Shown piece after piece: positions 1-8,213 of a stretch of DNA of 11,506 nt. The stretch lies in NCBI GenBank assembly GCA_900543155.1, contig UQQN01000075.1:1-11506 (forward strand), written 5' to 3'. Every line of letters starts with the position of its first letter. Position 1 is the stretch's first letter. This stretch comes from an uncultured Prevotella sp. (GTDB lineage: Bacteria > Bacteroidota > Bacteroidia > Bacteroidales > Bacteroidaceae). Below the pieces are notes generated by a model, which was not told the origin of the DNA, made no database searches, and worked only from the letters and a program-made list of their open reading frames with translations. A program made the position numbers and the translations under genes.

Positions 1-162
1 ATTATTTGAGTAAGATTAATATTTCACGCGCCAACCTCACCCCATTAGGTAGGGTGTTCAAAATTCGAAAAATTTTTCCATAATAATTTGAATCTAAGTG
101 ATTAAAAATAAAGTTTTTGTTCGTGTTGCCTTTCCCTTGGTTTCCCATTAGAGTTTCGATAC

Positions 163-239
163 ATCTTCGTTTTGCCTCCGATGATTCTCCGATATTTCTT
201 CGATCATTCTTCGATCGTTCTCCGTTCGTTCTTCGATTG
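163..239 (-). repeat. Inverted arm of the 11-bp repeat array (about 7 units)
   Basis: Read on the minus strand from 239 down to 163, this stretch divides into seven consecutive 11-bp units, among them CAATCGAAGAA (239-229), CGAACGGAGAA (228-218), CGATCGAAGAA (217-207), TGATCGAAGAA (206-196) and ATATCGGAGAA (195-185). The two outermost units are more diverged. They match the units of the plus-strand array that starts at 241, so the array changes orientation at about 240. CTCCGTTCG (220-228) pairs perfectly with CGAACGGAG (241-249), which makes a foldback likely in single-stranded DNA or RNA. The function is unknown. Confidence 0.85.
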
Positions 240-240
240 C

Positions 241-504
241 CGAACGGAGATCGAACGGAGAATGAACGGAGGATGAACGAAGGATGAACGAGAATCGATC
301 GAAGAACGATCGAGAACCGAACGAGAACCAAACGAGAACCAAACGAGAACCGAACGAGAACCAATCGAGAACCGATCGAGAACAGAACGAGAACCAAACG
401 AGAACCAAACGAGAACCGAACGAGAACCGAACGAGAACCAATCGAGAACAGAACGAGAACCAAACGGAGAATGAACGGAAGATGATAGGAGAACGATACA
501 GAAG
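241..504 (+). repeat. Tandem array of twenty-four 11-bp units
   Basis: The whole segment can be phased into 24 contiguous 11-bp units without an indel. The core, 311-464, is 14 units of CGAGAACCRAW or close variants (CCGAA, CCAAA, CCAAT, CCGAT or CAGAA endings). The outer units drift towards CGAACGGAGAA, TGAACGGAAGA and TGATAGGAGAA. The unit contains few stop codons, so several frames on both strands stay open and give low-complexity peptides with an 11-residue period. I treat these as by-products and not genes. Possible roles include a structured 5' region, a multi-site protein-binding array, or a slippage-prone spacer. None is shown by the sequence. Confidence 0.9.
322..453 (+). repeat. Higher-order 66-bp duplication inside the 11-bp array
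   Basis: Let A, B, C, D and E be units ending in CCGAA, CCAAA, CCAAT, CCGAT and CAGAA. Positions 322-387 then read B-B-A-C-D-E and 388-453 read B-B-A-A-C-E. By my count the two 66-bp blocks differ at 3 positions. This points to a block duplication of six units during growth of the array, on top of single-unit expansion. Confidence 0.75.
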
Positions 505-755
505 CCACACAAAGAAAATACAACATACACAGATAACAATCCCCACAAGCAATAACTCATATAAGGAGCAAAATTTTGTTTTAGTAAGATTTTTATATGA
601 TACGTCATAATATTTTGTGTATTTTAGAGACGTTTCTTTATATAAAGTAAGCAGATATAAAGTTTTTATAGTTAATAAATGTATAAACATAAAAGGTATT
701 CTTTTTATTGCTTATTTTTGTCAACAAAAACAAACTTATAAACACGACTTGGAGT
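505..755 (+). other. AT-rich leader between the repeat array and the operon
   Basis: I see no gene in these 251 bases. The segment is very AT-rich and ends at the first ATG of the operon. It must contain the operon promoter unless transcription starts inside or before the repeat array. The best promoter-like element is described separately at 713-720. The small reading frames here have no gene-like features. Confidence 0.6.
713..720 (+). promoter_or_regulatory. Possible Bacteroidota -7 element TATTTTTG
   Basis: The octamer fits the TAnnTTTG consensus known for the primary sigma factor of Bacteroidota and lies 35 bp before the ATG at 756, a sensible leader length. I could not find a clear TTTG -33 element at the expected distance (about 19-21 bp upstream), and the surroundings are AT-rich enough to give chance matches. 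It remains a candidate. Confidence 0.35.
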
Positions 756-1994
756 ATGAGATTCAACGTAACGAAAGCAATAGTTGCTTTGCCAATATTT
801 ATTTTAATAATATGTTTGTACAACTCTTGCAAAAACGGCCATGACTATTGTAAGACCGAGCCCAAATATAAAGGAGACGAGCCCTGCACTTCTATAACGA
901 TGAACGCTTACATAGAGAATTCAGGTAGCATTGATGGTTATGTAAATGGTGGCACCCTGTTTAAAACTGACCTTTATGCTATGCTGACGGACGGCAATGT
1001 AAATAAAGTCACGTTTAACTATGTAAACGACAAAATTTACCCGCAACAGTGCAACGCTCGCGATTTTATTATGAATGTTACACCTACGACTTTTAAAAAC
1101 CAAGGTGGTAACCGAGCTTACTCTGACATTTCAGAAGTAGTAGAGCGCGTATTAGCCAATAGTCCCAAACAAGTAGCGCTATTAGCCTCGGACTTTATTT
1201 TTTCTCCCCCTGCTAATGCCGAAAGTGTAAAAGCATATCTAAACATACAACAACAAGATGTTTGCAATAGCCTTCAAAAAAAATTGAAGAATGACAGTTG
1301 CTTCTCCGTGGTTATGTTACAAGGTATGTCGAAATATAATGGTTATTATTGGAACGTAAGTAATGTACCCACTAAATATGAGGGAGAACGCCCTTATTAT
1401 GTAATGTTGGCAGGTAAACGCACGGCACTCGCCAAACTATTGCACTCAATAGAAAAGAACAATTCGGTACACTTTAAAGAGAGTTATACAGAAATGGGCG
1501 ATGCCCCTGTTCACTATGAAGTGGTAAAAAACAATGGCACACAAAACGGCACGTTTATCTTGTGTAAAAAAGGACAACATCACCACTTAAAAAAGTGTAA
1601 AATCAATAAGAACAAAAAGGTTTTTGCATTTAACGTGGACGTAGACTTTTCAAACATTCCTCTTAGCAATAAGAATTTATGCAACATTGCTAACTATACA
1701 ACAAGCGTAAAAGGCTATAAGGTGGCAAGTGTAACAATTTTACCCAATAGCAAAAATGGCTATACACACCGCATCAAGTTGGAAGCGACGGACATTAAAC
1801 ATATCAAAGCCGAACATTGCGATGTTATACTCAAAAAAATATTCCCTGAATGGATAAACAAGAGCAATGACAACGAAGGCAGTGCACCATTATTAGGCAA
1901 GACCTTTGGTCTAACGTATATGATGCAAGGTGTGCAAAAAGCTTTTACCACCACAAACCCATATTACACGAAATTTACATTATGCATTGAATAA
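756..1994 (+). CDS. VWA-like domain lipoprotein, first gene of the operon
   Basis: This 412-residue protein is probably a membrane-anchored lipoprotein outside the inner membrane. Its first 24 residues form a signal peptide (basic start, hydrophobic run at 8-22) ending in Y-N-S-C with the lipid cysteine at C25. An in-frame ATG at 708 would add 16 polar residues in front of the signal peptide, so I start at 756. The core looks like a von Willebrand A domain. AYIENSGSI at 51-59 sits where the DxSxS metal motif should be, with Glu replacing the first Asp. GGNRAYSDI (117-125) follows, then the strand LLASDFIFSP (142-151) with D146. The second half (about 250-412) is unlike anything I recognise and ends in a KTFGLTYMMQGVQ segment. 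Several cysteines would suit an oxidising compartment. In this operon it could be the external sensor or adhesive subunit. The VWA call rests on motifs only. Confidence 0.85.
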   Translation: MRFNVTKAIVALPIFILIICLYNSCKNGHDYCKTEPKYKGDEPCTSITMNAYIENSGSIDGYVNGGTLFKTDLYAMLTDGNVNKVTFNYVNDKIYPQQCNARDFIMNVTPTTFKNQGGNRAYSDISEVVERVLANSPKQVALLASDFIFSPPANAESVKAYLNIQQQDVCNSLQKKLKNDSCFSVVMLQGMSKYNGYYWNVSNVPTKYEGERPYYVMLAGKRTALAKLLHSIEKNNSVHFKESYTEMGDAPVHYEVVKNNGTQNGTFILCKKGQHHHLKKCKINKNKKVFAFNVDVDFSNIPLSNKNLCNIANYTTSVKGYKVASVTILPNSKNGYTHRIKLEATDIKHIKAEHCDVILKKIFPEWINKSNDNEGSAPLLGKTFGLTYMMQGVQKAFTTTNPYYTKFTLCIE

Positions 1995-2023
1995 AAACAT
2001 TCACATCAAAAAAAACAGATATT

Positions 2024-2437
2024 ATGGACGATCTTTTCTTTAACCTTTACTCAGTATTCTCATGGCTTTATGGCGATACTTGGGCAAGCTACCTTTATGA
2101 TATTAATGGCTATAATGTATTGGGGCTAACAGCTATAGGTAGTGCCTTAGTTATGGCTTTGCTTTTCTATTTTATTCCTACTGTAAAGTTTAGTGGACGC
2201 AAATGGTGGATTATAGCCCTTTGTGTGACATTTTTACTAACTGCAGGCATCACCTTCTCTGAATGCAACATCATGTTTCAAGATGCAGGAAGCGACCAAG
2301 TGAGCGACTGTGGTTTCACAGACATCTTTGGCACAGCTGTAGCAAGCGGATTGATTAGCATTGGAGTTTTTTGGCTCCCATTCTCGCTGCTTTGCTTTGC
2401 AAGCACACACAACTATAAAGTACCTTACAAGAACTAA
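2024..2437 (+). CDS. Three-helix inner-membrane protein with a cysteine pair
   Basis: I do not recognise the family of this 137-residue protein. Three hydrophobic segments are visible at about 32-52, 61-78 and 104-125. The basic loop between helices 1 and 2 (K55, R59, K60) and the basic C-terminus (HNYKVPYKN) place those parts in the cytoplasm. The N-terminus and the loop between helices 2 and 3 should therefore face the periplasm. That outer loop has C81 and C96, which could form a disulfide. The aromatic-rich first 30 residues may lie along the membrane. It sits 29 bp after the VWA lipoprotein and 26 bp before the tubulin-like gene, so it could be the membrane link between the outer lipoprotein and the cytoplasmic GTPase. 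That role is inferred from position only. Confidence 0.85.
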   Translation: MDDLFFNLYSVFSWLYGDTWASYLYDINGYNVLGLTAIGSALVMALLFYFIPTVKFSGRKWWIIALCVTFLLTAGITFSECNIMFQDAGSDQVSDCGFTDIFGTAVASGLISIGVFWLPFSLLCFASTHNYKVPYKN

Positions 2438-2463
2438 TCTTAAAAAAAGAAATAGAACCTACT

Positions 2464-3942
2464 ATGGCAAAGCTCTATATTTTTGGCATTGGTGGCACGG
2501 GCTCTCGCGTGCTACGCTCTTTCACCTTTTTGCTTGGCACAGGTGTAAAGGTTGCAGGCTTTAACGAAGTGGTACCCATTGTGGTGGATGCCGACAGCAC
2601 ATCGGGCGATAAAACCGACACAGTACAGTTGATGGAGAACTATCAAAAACTTTATCAGGCAACAGACCACACTACTGCTGCTGACCCCAAAGGTTTCTTC
2701 TCAACTCTTATGACAAGTTGCTGCAAAAATGGGTTTACACTCAGCATTCCTGGCGGAACCGCGCAGAAGTTTAAAGACTACATGCACTTTCAATCGCTCA
2801 ACAATACGAACCAGAATATGGTAAAAATGTTGTTTAGCGAAAACAACTTAGAGGCTGACATGTCTGTGGGTTTTAAAGGTAACCCTAATATCGGTAGCGT
2901 GGTTCTCAACCAATTTGTGGGCAGCGAAGATTTTGCAGAATTTGCCAATTCATTTGCCGAAGGCGATGCCATTTTTATCATCAGTTCTATATTCGGAGGA
3001 ACTGGCGCAAGTGGTTTCCCTATTTTACTAAAAAACCTACGCGCCAACGACACGGCTGCTGTGCAAAATGCAAGCCTCATAGCACAAGCCCCCATTGGCG
3101 CAATCACGGTATTGCCCTATTTTATACTGAACAATATAGACCCCAATCGCGACGATCAAATAGATAGTGGCACGTTTATTCAAAAAACACGTGCAGCACT
3201 AAAGTATTACGAGCGTAACCTTTCTGAACTCGACCACATGTATTATTTGGGCGATGACATGCGCCCATCATACGAAAATCACGATGGTGGTGCCTTGCAA
3301 AAGAATAAGCCCAACTTCATAGAATTTGTGGCAGCACTTTCTATCTTTGACTTCGCAAACCAAACCATTGGCGCAGAACCTCACAACGCAAATAGTCATA
3401 CGGTATATCACGAATATGGCATTAAGAACGACGTTGAAAGCTTCAATTTTGACAATCTTTCAGACCAAACTGTAAGTCTTGTTCGCAAGCCTATGACAAA
3501 AATGTTGTTGGCACACAACTACTTTACGCAAGCACTTGATAACTCATGGGACAAATCTTGGGCTTGCGCACACGAACCTGTGTTTAACCGCACGATAATT
3601 GATGAAGGAGGTTTCTACAATCGCTTGCTTAAATTTACGACTGACTACAAATCATGGCTGAACGATATGGCAAGCAACAAACGACAGTTTGCCCCGTTTA
3701 ACCTTGCCACGGGCGAGAAAGACGTTTTTGCCATTATTAGTGGTCTGAAGCCCAAAAGTATTAAATTTCTTTCGGTTGTTATGGACAGCAACTACGATTT
3801 GTTCAATAACAAGCTTGACAACATGAAGAAGAAAACTTCGAGAAATAAGCTGCCAGAATCACTCAAAACTCCTGCTGCTTATTGGCTCAACCTCTTCTCA
3901 TTAGTAACAGACACACTTATCGAAGAAAAACTAAAGATCTAA
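2464..3942 (+). CDS. Tubulin/FtsZ-like GTPase (FtsZ-like, Tubulin_2 type)
   Basis: This 492-residue cytoplasmic protein has the fold signature of the tubulin/FtsZ superfamily. The N-terminus is a Rossmann-type nucleotide loop, KLYIFGIGGTGSR (3-15). The diagnostic T4 glycine loop follows a hydrophobic strand: FGGTGASG, with G178-G179-T180-G181-A182-S183-G184, close to the FtsZ/tubulin GGGTGTG/GGGTGSG motif. A strand and turn (ITVLPYF then NNIDPNRDD) and a helix containing YYERNL follow in the expected order. NFDNLSD (328-334) is a possible T7 catalytic loop of the NxDxxD type, a weaker assignment. The family is longer than FtsZ (~380 residues), and no FtsZ-type C-terminal FtsA/ZipA-binding tail is obvious. 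It probably binds GTP and may polymerise. It lies 9 bp before the Hsp70/actin-like gene, so the two should be made together. The superfamily call is strong; polymerisation is inferred. Confidence 0.88.
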   Translation: MAKLYIFGIGGTGSRVLRSFTFLLGTGVKVAGFNEVVPIVVDADSTSGDKTDTVQLMENYQKLYQATDHTTAADPKGFFSTLMTSCCKNGFTLSIPGGTAQKFKDYMHFQSLNNTNQNMVKMLFSENNLEADMSVGFKGNPNIGSVVLNQFVGSEDFAEFANSFAEGDAIFIISSIFGGTGASGFPILLKNLRANDTAAVQNASLIAQAPIGAITVLPYFILNNIDPNRDDQIDSGTFIQKTRAALKYYERNLSELDHMYYLGDDMRPSYENHDGGALQKNKPNFIEFVAALSIFDFANQTIGAEPHNANSHTVYHEYGIKNDVESFNFDNLSDQTVSLVRKPMTKMLLAHNYFTQALDNSWDKSWACAHEPVFNRTIIDEGGFYNRLLKFTTDYKSWLNDMASNKRQFAPFNLATGEKDVFAIISGLKPKSIKFLSVVMDSNYDLFNNKLDNMKKKTSRNKLPESLKTPAAYWLNLFSLVTDTLIEEKLKI

Positions 3943-3951
3943 AACCGCGTT

Positions 3952-6900
3952 ATGAAAATTTTAAGACTCCACGATGGCACTGCTGCAGGTGCCAACGACA
4001 ACATAAACGGATGGGGAGAGAGCACCGTTATATCACAAAAAGCTGTGGACACCATCACAGACCCACAAGGCAACACAGCTAAATCTGAGATAACATCTAT
4101 CCCAAGTCCCTTTGCACGCCTTGACTTAGTAAAGCAAGGCTTTAAGTATGTAAACGACACGAACGACTTTGATGGCAATACCATCTATCATCGTATGGTG
4201 TCTGACGCTCTTGATGTAGGCGAAATATTCTTTAACATCAACAAATACAGCAATCTTGTAAAAATAACAGAATGGAACGTAGGTGAGATTGAAAAGCTCA
4301 AAGCCTCAACCGACAACCAACAACGTTTATTAGGCAAGACACTAGATATTTTTATTAAGTCGGATGCAGCTAATGGTAATGTGTATAACCTACGCAATAT
4401 GCAGAGCATTTACATTCTGACGTATATTGGTCCTGGAGCTCCTGCCCAGAGCGCACTTCCTGGACATGTAATAGGAGCTACAAGTCCTTGTACGTTGTTC
4501 TTTACTCCTGCCAACGACCTGAGCTACGTATCTGAACAAATCATCTTTGAGGGAAATAACGACCGTCCTTTTGACGGTGACTACAACCCACTTTATAAGC
4601 GCGACCCTGAATATGTACGCTACCTCACTTGGCTGAGCAAACAACCTGGCTTTATGGAAGGTTATCCAGAGGTTAGCACCTACATAAACAATACGATTAC
4701 TAAAATCAATAGCATTGACAATGTTTTTGGTCAAGAATTAGCTAACCTAAACGCTGCAAGCTCCACAGACACGGCGCAAGTAACAATGCACACAGGCAAG
4801 CCATTGACCTTTGCGGGTGGCTACCCTGTAATGTACAAGAATTACAACCCTAAACAAATAAGCCAAAACAGCCAATTTACGATTCGCGCTACCAAAACAA
4901 TCGATGGAAAAATCCCCTTGGTGTTGCCCACCGACTATAGTTGTGGAGGATTAACCTACACAACCTCACAATGGGATGACTCACTTGTTAAGTTCGTACC
5001 ATTTAAGGACGAAAAACCTCTTGACAGTCGTGTTCTCCCTGGGATTAATGTGCCCTATCCTTACCTCACAGCTGGCGACTTTTTGTGTCAAAACATCATT
5101 CGCACGAAGTATGCTCTCCAACCATTCGACAGTGAAACAGAAGATTATCTTACATTGGGTGACGAGGGTGATTTAAAATACTTCTTATTACCCATCAAGA
5201 AAGAATACTTCCGCTATTTTAACTTGGCAGACCTCAAACGCAATCTGCGTGCTGAGCGTGGAAGTATGGGACATATCACCGTCAAACTTACCATTCCTAT
5301 TAAGGGCAATGACTATATTGACAAAATAGAATTTCAACGTTGTTACAAGGAAGGAGAATGCACCAACGAAAATATGTTTGGTAGCATCATAGACCTTGGT
5401 TTCACAGGTGTAACCATATTGCCCCACATGCGCTTTCCGCAAAACGTACAACCCGACTATCGGATTACCCTTTCAATTGGCGACCAAATATCAGAACGTG
5501 TAGCACAACACGACCTGCCCACACTGAATCTCTATAACGATGATCAGAGCATAGACTGCGGTAACGAGACTTGTCGCAACATTGATAGTTTGGGTAACCG
5601 ACGCGACAAATACACATGCGTAGCAAAAATGTGGCAAGCTAAAAATAACTTTACAGCTATCGGCTTAAACTATAAGGGTACAGAAGGTCTTTTAGTTCCA
5701 CTAATGAAGGAAGGTGGCGGTAGCAAAAAATTTGTATTTGCTATTGACTTTGGTACCACTAACACACACATTGAGTATTCTGTGGATGGTTCTATGCCTA
5801 TGCCACTCGACACCACTGCAAGCGATGCCCAACTACGCCCTGTAAACGACATGCAGAGTGACTCCATGTGGACTAAGATGATGCAAGGCGACCTTATGCC
5901 TGCCATTATTGGACAAGGAAAAACCGACGACCAATCTATTTCATTCCCTATCCGCACGGCATTGACATCTACAAGAGATGTCGACTGGTTACGCGAGGTT
6001 CAACCCTTCTCAAAAGCAAACATCCCATTCTTTTACGAACGCAAGCAGTTGCCCGACTACAACGAGCAGCCTACCACAAACCTTAAGTGGAACGATAACG
6101 AAAAATCGAAGGCACAAACCACTTGCTTCCTCTCTGAGTTGGCATTTATCATGCGCAACAAGGTGCTTATGAATAATGGTGACTTGAGTGCCACACGCCT
6201 CATATGGTTCTATCCCACCAGTATGGCAGCTCGCATGGTTGGAGATTTTGCCGGTATTTGGCAACATGTGTTCCAAACAAACTTTGATGGTGCATCCATT
6301 GAACAAATAAAGTTTATCCCCGAGGCTGTGGCGCCACTCCCTGCATTCAAAACAGGCTCTTCATCTGCCATTACTATTGACATAGGTGGTGGCACATCCG
6401 ATTTCCTATTTGCTGAGGGAAAAACCATTAAATGTATCTCATCGGCACGTTTTGCATCCGACAGCTTATTTGGTTCGAACGCTGCCTTTGACACTGCGGA
6501 TAACGGATTTATACGTTACTTTAAGTCACAGTACGAAACATTAAATACCAGCGTCGATTTTAAGAACGTATTCGACAAGATTACTTATGGAAGAAACGCT
6601 TCAGCAAACTTAGCATCATTCTTCTTCTCTATTGCCGAAAACACAATCATCCCCGACCCTGCCATGCGCAAGCGCTATAATTTTAAAGAGATGCTTGCCA
6701 AGTCTGCACCCTGCAACATGGTCATTCTTCTCTACTACATGGCAATTGTGTATTATGCTGCACAAATCACACGTATACAAGGACTCAAAGAACCTCGTTA
6801 CATTGGTTTTAGTGGCAATGGCTCAAAGATATTGAACATATTCTTTGACAACTGTGTGTCAAAAGACTGCTTAATGAAAATTACGCAAAAGGTATTTGAG

Positions 6901-7395
6901 CATGTATTAGGTCACGACTATGATGCCGATGGTTTAAGCTTGCTCATACCCCAAGGCGACTCGCCCAAGGCTGCAACAGCTAAGGGTGGTATTGTGATTA
7001 TCGACAAGAAGGACGGCACTGACTACGGCATTGACTTTGTAGACCAACATACCACAACCTGGATTGGTCTTGCCGAAGACAACGCAACTAAAACTTATGC
7101 CCAAATCACTGATGAGGATGAGGAAGCAGTTGCCCAACACGTTGACAACTTTATAAACATTTGCCAACAAATACTCTGTGAGGTTAAGGCTGCAAATTAT
7201 ATCAACTTGCCCGAAGACATCGAAAACAAGGTGTTTAAGCTTTCTGCTTTTAAACGCGACATCAAGAAATATGTAAAAGATGGTTGCGAACCTATTCACA
7301 TCAAGAGTGATGAGGTTGCTTCTTCGCTATTTTTCTTACCGATTGAAGGAATCTTACACAAGTTGACCAATGAATTGCTCAACATTAAGGATTAA
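3952..7395 (+). CDS. Giant Hsp70/actin-fold ATPase with unknown N-terminal region
   Basis: At 1147 residues this is the largest protein of the operon and probably cytoplasmic. The C-terminal half is an actin/Hsp70/sugar-kinase type ATPase. Phosphate-1 is AIDFGTTNTH with D599-G601-T602-T603-N604, phosphate-2 is IDIGGGTSD (809-817), and the adenosine motif is IGFSGNGSK (951-959). Spacing and order fit an Hsp70-like fold with insertions. No Hsp70 substrate-binding domain follows; the chain ends about 190 residues after the adenosine motif. The N-terminal ~590 residues carry no motif I can name. They include the segment SIPSPFARLDL near residues 49-59 and a stretch rich in aromatic and acidic residues around 390-420. 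SrfB-like proteins (Hsp70-like, about 1000 residues) are a possible distant comparison that I could not test. Its neighbours suggest it supplies ATP-driven assembly or remodelling to the membrane complex or the tubulin-like filament. Confidence 0.9.
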   Translation: MKILRLHDGTAAGANDNINGWGESTVISQKAVDTITDPQGNTAKSEITSIPSPFARLDLVKQGFKYVNDTNDFDGNTIYHRMVSDALDVGEIFFNINKYSNLVKITEWNVGEIEKLKASTDNQQRLLGKTLDIFIKSDAANGNVYNLRNMQSIYILTYIGPGAPAQSALPGHVIGATSPCTLFFTPANDLSYVSEQIIFEGNNDRPFDGDYNPLYKRDPEYVRYLTWLSKQPGFMEGYPEVSTYINNTITKINSIDNVFGQELANLNAASSTDTAQVTMHTGKPLTFAGGYPVMYKNYNPKQISQNSQFTIRATKTIDGKIPLVLPTDYSCGGLTYTTSQWDDSLVKFVPFKDEKPLDSRVLPGINVPYPYLTAGDFLCQNIIRTKYALQPFDSETEDYLTLGDEGDLKYFLLPIKKEYFRYFNLADLKRNLRAERGSMGHITVKLTIPIKGNDYIDKIEFQRCYKEGECTNENMFGSIIDLGFTGVTILPHMRFPQNVQPDYRITLSIGDQISERVAQHDLPTLNLYNDDQSIDCGNETCRNIDSLGNRRDKYTCVAKMWQAKNNFTAIGLNYKGTEGLLVPLMKEGGGSKKFVFAIDFGTTNTHIEYSVDGSMPMPLDTTASDAQLRPVNDMQSDSMWTKMMQGDLMPAIIGQGKTDDQSISFPIRTALTSTRDVDWLREVQPFSKANIPFFYERKQLPDYNEQPTTNLKWNDNEKSKAQTTCFLSELAFIMRNKVLMNNGDLSATRLIWFYPTSMAARMVGDFAGIWQHVFQTNFDGASIEQIKFIPEAVAPLPAFKTGSSSAITIDIGGGTSDFLFAEGKTIKCISSARFASDSLFGSNAAFDTADNGFIRYFKSQYETLNTSVDFKNVFDKITYGRNASANLASFFFSIAENTIIPDPAMRKRYNFKEMLAKSAPCNMVILLYYMAIVYYAAQITRIQGLKEPRYIGFSGNGSKILNIFFDNCVSKDCLMKITQKVFEHVLGHDYDADGLSLLIPQGDSPKAATAKGGIVIIDKKDGTDYGIDFVDQHTTTWIGLAEDNATKTYAQITDEDEEAVAQHVDNFINICQQILCEVKAANYINLPEDIENKVFKLSAFKRDIKKYVKDGCEPIHIKSDEVASSLFFLPIEGILHKLTNELLNIKD

Positions 7396-7409
7396 ATTCC
7401 ACATGCTCT

Positions 7410-8192
7410 ATGAAGATTAAAAAAACTATCGCCCTTGTGTCATGGCTGCTCCCCGCAGCAGCTATGGCACAAAGGAAATTTGCATCTATCCCTATAGGAC
7501 TGAAGGAGTTGCAAGTTACTTATCCTGAAATAATTCTGACAGTAGCTTTGCTTGTTGTTACCATACTCTTCTTATGGCAATGGAGTAAAGCAAGTGAAAT
7601 GAGAAAAAAAACCAAAAAGCAAAGAAAAGACAACAGCTTAAATGCCCCAAAGAAAAGGACTACGCAAAAAAGTGGTATAGTTCAGACCGCAAAAGAACAG
7701 CGTCACAAAGTTGCAACGTCTCAAAACAACCAACAACAAAACAGCAAACAATCATCCAAAGGACAACAACAAGAAGACAAACAGCATACACAACAAACAC
7801 TGCAAGCAAAATTGTCAGATGCTTCTCCTGCCACCGACCCTTCACACTCACCTACCATTAAATGGACAAATATAAAAGACGAGACTCGAAAACTCTATGC
7901 GCGACAAGATGCACAAAATGAGAATCGGTTAATCGATGTAAGCCCTAACTACGATAAATACGTACATTACTATGTTATCACCCTCGATGCCAACTCTGAC
8001 ACTGAAGGTATCGTAGAAATCATCGAAGAGAATGCCGGAAAAATCTTTAACAATTCCGACAATTCCAAGTGTTGCACCTTCGACAAAATTGTTACAAGCG
8101 ATAACTTTGAGCAAACACCAGGCAGAGTACGCATTGACGGAAACACTGCCACTGTGACAAAAAAGATTTTCGTTACTACAAAAAACAATTAA
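7410..8192 (+). CDS. Single-pass membrane protein with basic, Gln-rich cytoplasmic linker
   Basis: This 260-residue protein is of no family I recognise. It opens with a signal peptide (KIKKTIALVSWLL, then AAAMA and a likely cut before Q21). About 20 residues later comes a second hydrophobic segment (about 40-58) followed by WSKASEMRKKTKKQRK. A cleaved signal peptide plus positively charged residues after the helix predict a short periplasmic N-terminus and a cytoplasmic C-terminus. Residues ~60-145 are a basic, Gln/Ser-rich, low-complexity linker. Residues ~150-260 look like a compact folded domain ending in alternating strand-like segments (GRVRIDGNTATVTKKIFVTT). It sits between the Hsp70-like and MotA-like genes with gaps of 14 and 21 bp. 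A tether carrying a cytoplasmic domain to the membrane motor is the simplest reading, though not proven. Confidence 0.83.
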   Translation: MKIKKTIALVSWLLPAAAMAQRKFASIPIGLKELQVTYPEIILTVALLVVTILFLWQWSKASEMRKKTKKQRKDNSLNAPKKRTTQKSGIVQTAKEQRHKVATSQNNQQQNSKQSSKGQQQEDKQHTQQTLQAKLSDASPATDPSHSPTIKWTNIKDETRKLYARQDAQNENRLIDVSPNYDKYVHYYVITLDANSDTEGIVEIIEENAGKIFNNSDNSKCCTFDKIVTSDNFEQTPGRVRIDGNTATVTKKIFVTTKNN

Positions 8193-8213
8193 AAAACCCA
8201 CATAACCACAAAT

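Noticed and set aside
67..78. GAAAAATTTTTC palindrome as a terminator
   Set aside because: It has no loop and no GC-rich stem, and such runs are common in AT-rich DNA.
2..148. Possible 48-residue protein on the minus strand starting MGNQGKGNT
   Set aside because: It lies outside the array and is not low complexity, but it is short, has no recognisable motif or start signal, and runs directly out of the repeat. Evidence is too thin to call.
241..504. CRISPR array
   Set aside because: The 11-bp units are directly adjacent with no spacers, and no cas genes are visible.
2..690. Several open frames on both strands over the 11-bp array, encoding Arg/Ser/Val/Phe-rich or Asn/Glu/Arg/Thr-rich repeats
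   Set aside because: They exist because the 11-bp unit has few stop codons in many frames. The peptides are low complexity with an 11-residue period, overlap each other on both strands and have no convincing start signals.
708..755. Earlier start for the VWA lipoprotein
   Set aside because: It would put 16 mostly polar residues before the signal peptide. The ATG at 756 places the basic start and hydrophobic run correctly for a lipoprotein.
751..755. GGAGT before the first gene as a ribosome binding site
   Set aside because: It is one base from the ATG, too close for Shine-Dalgarno pairing, and the phylum mostly does not use such sites.
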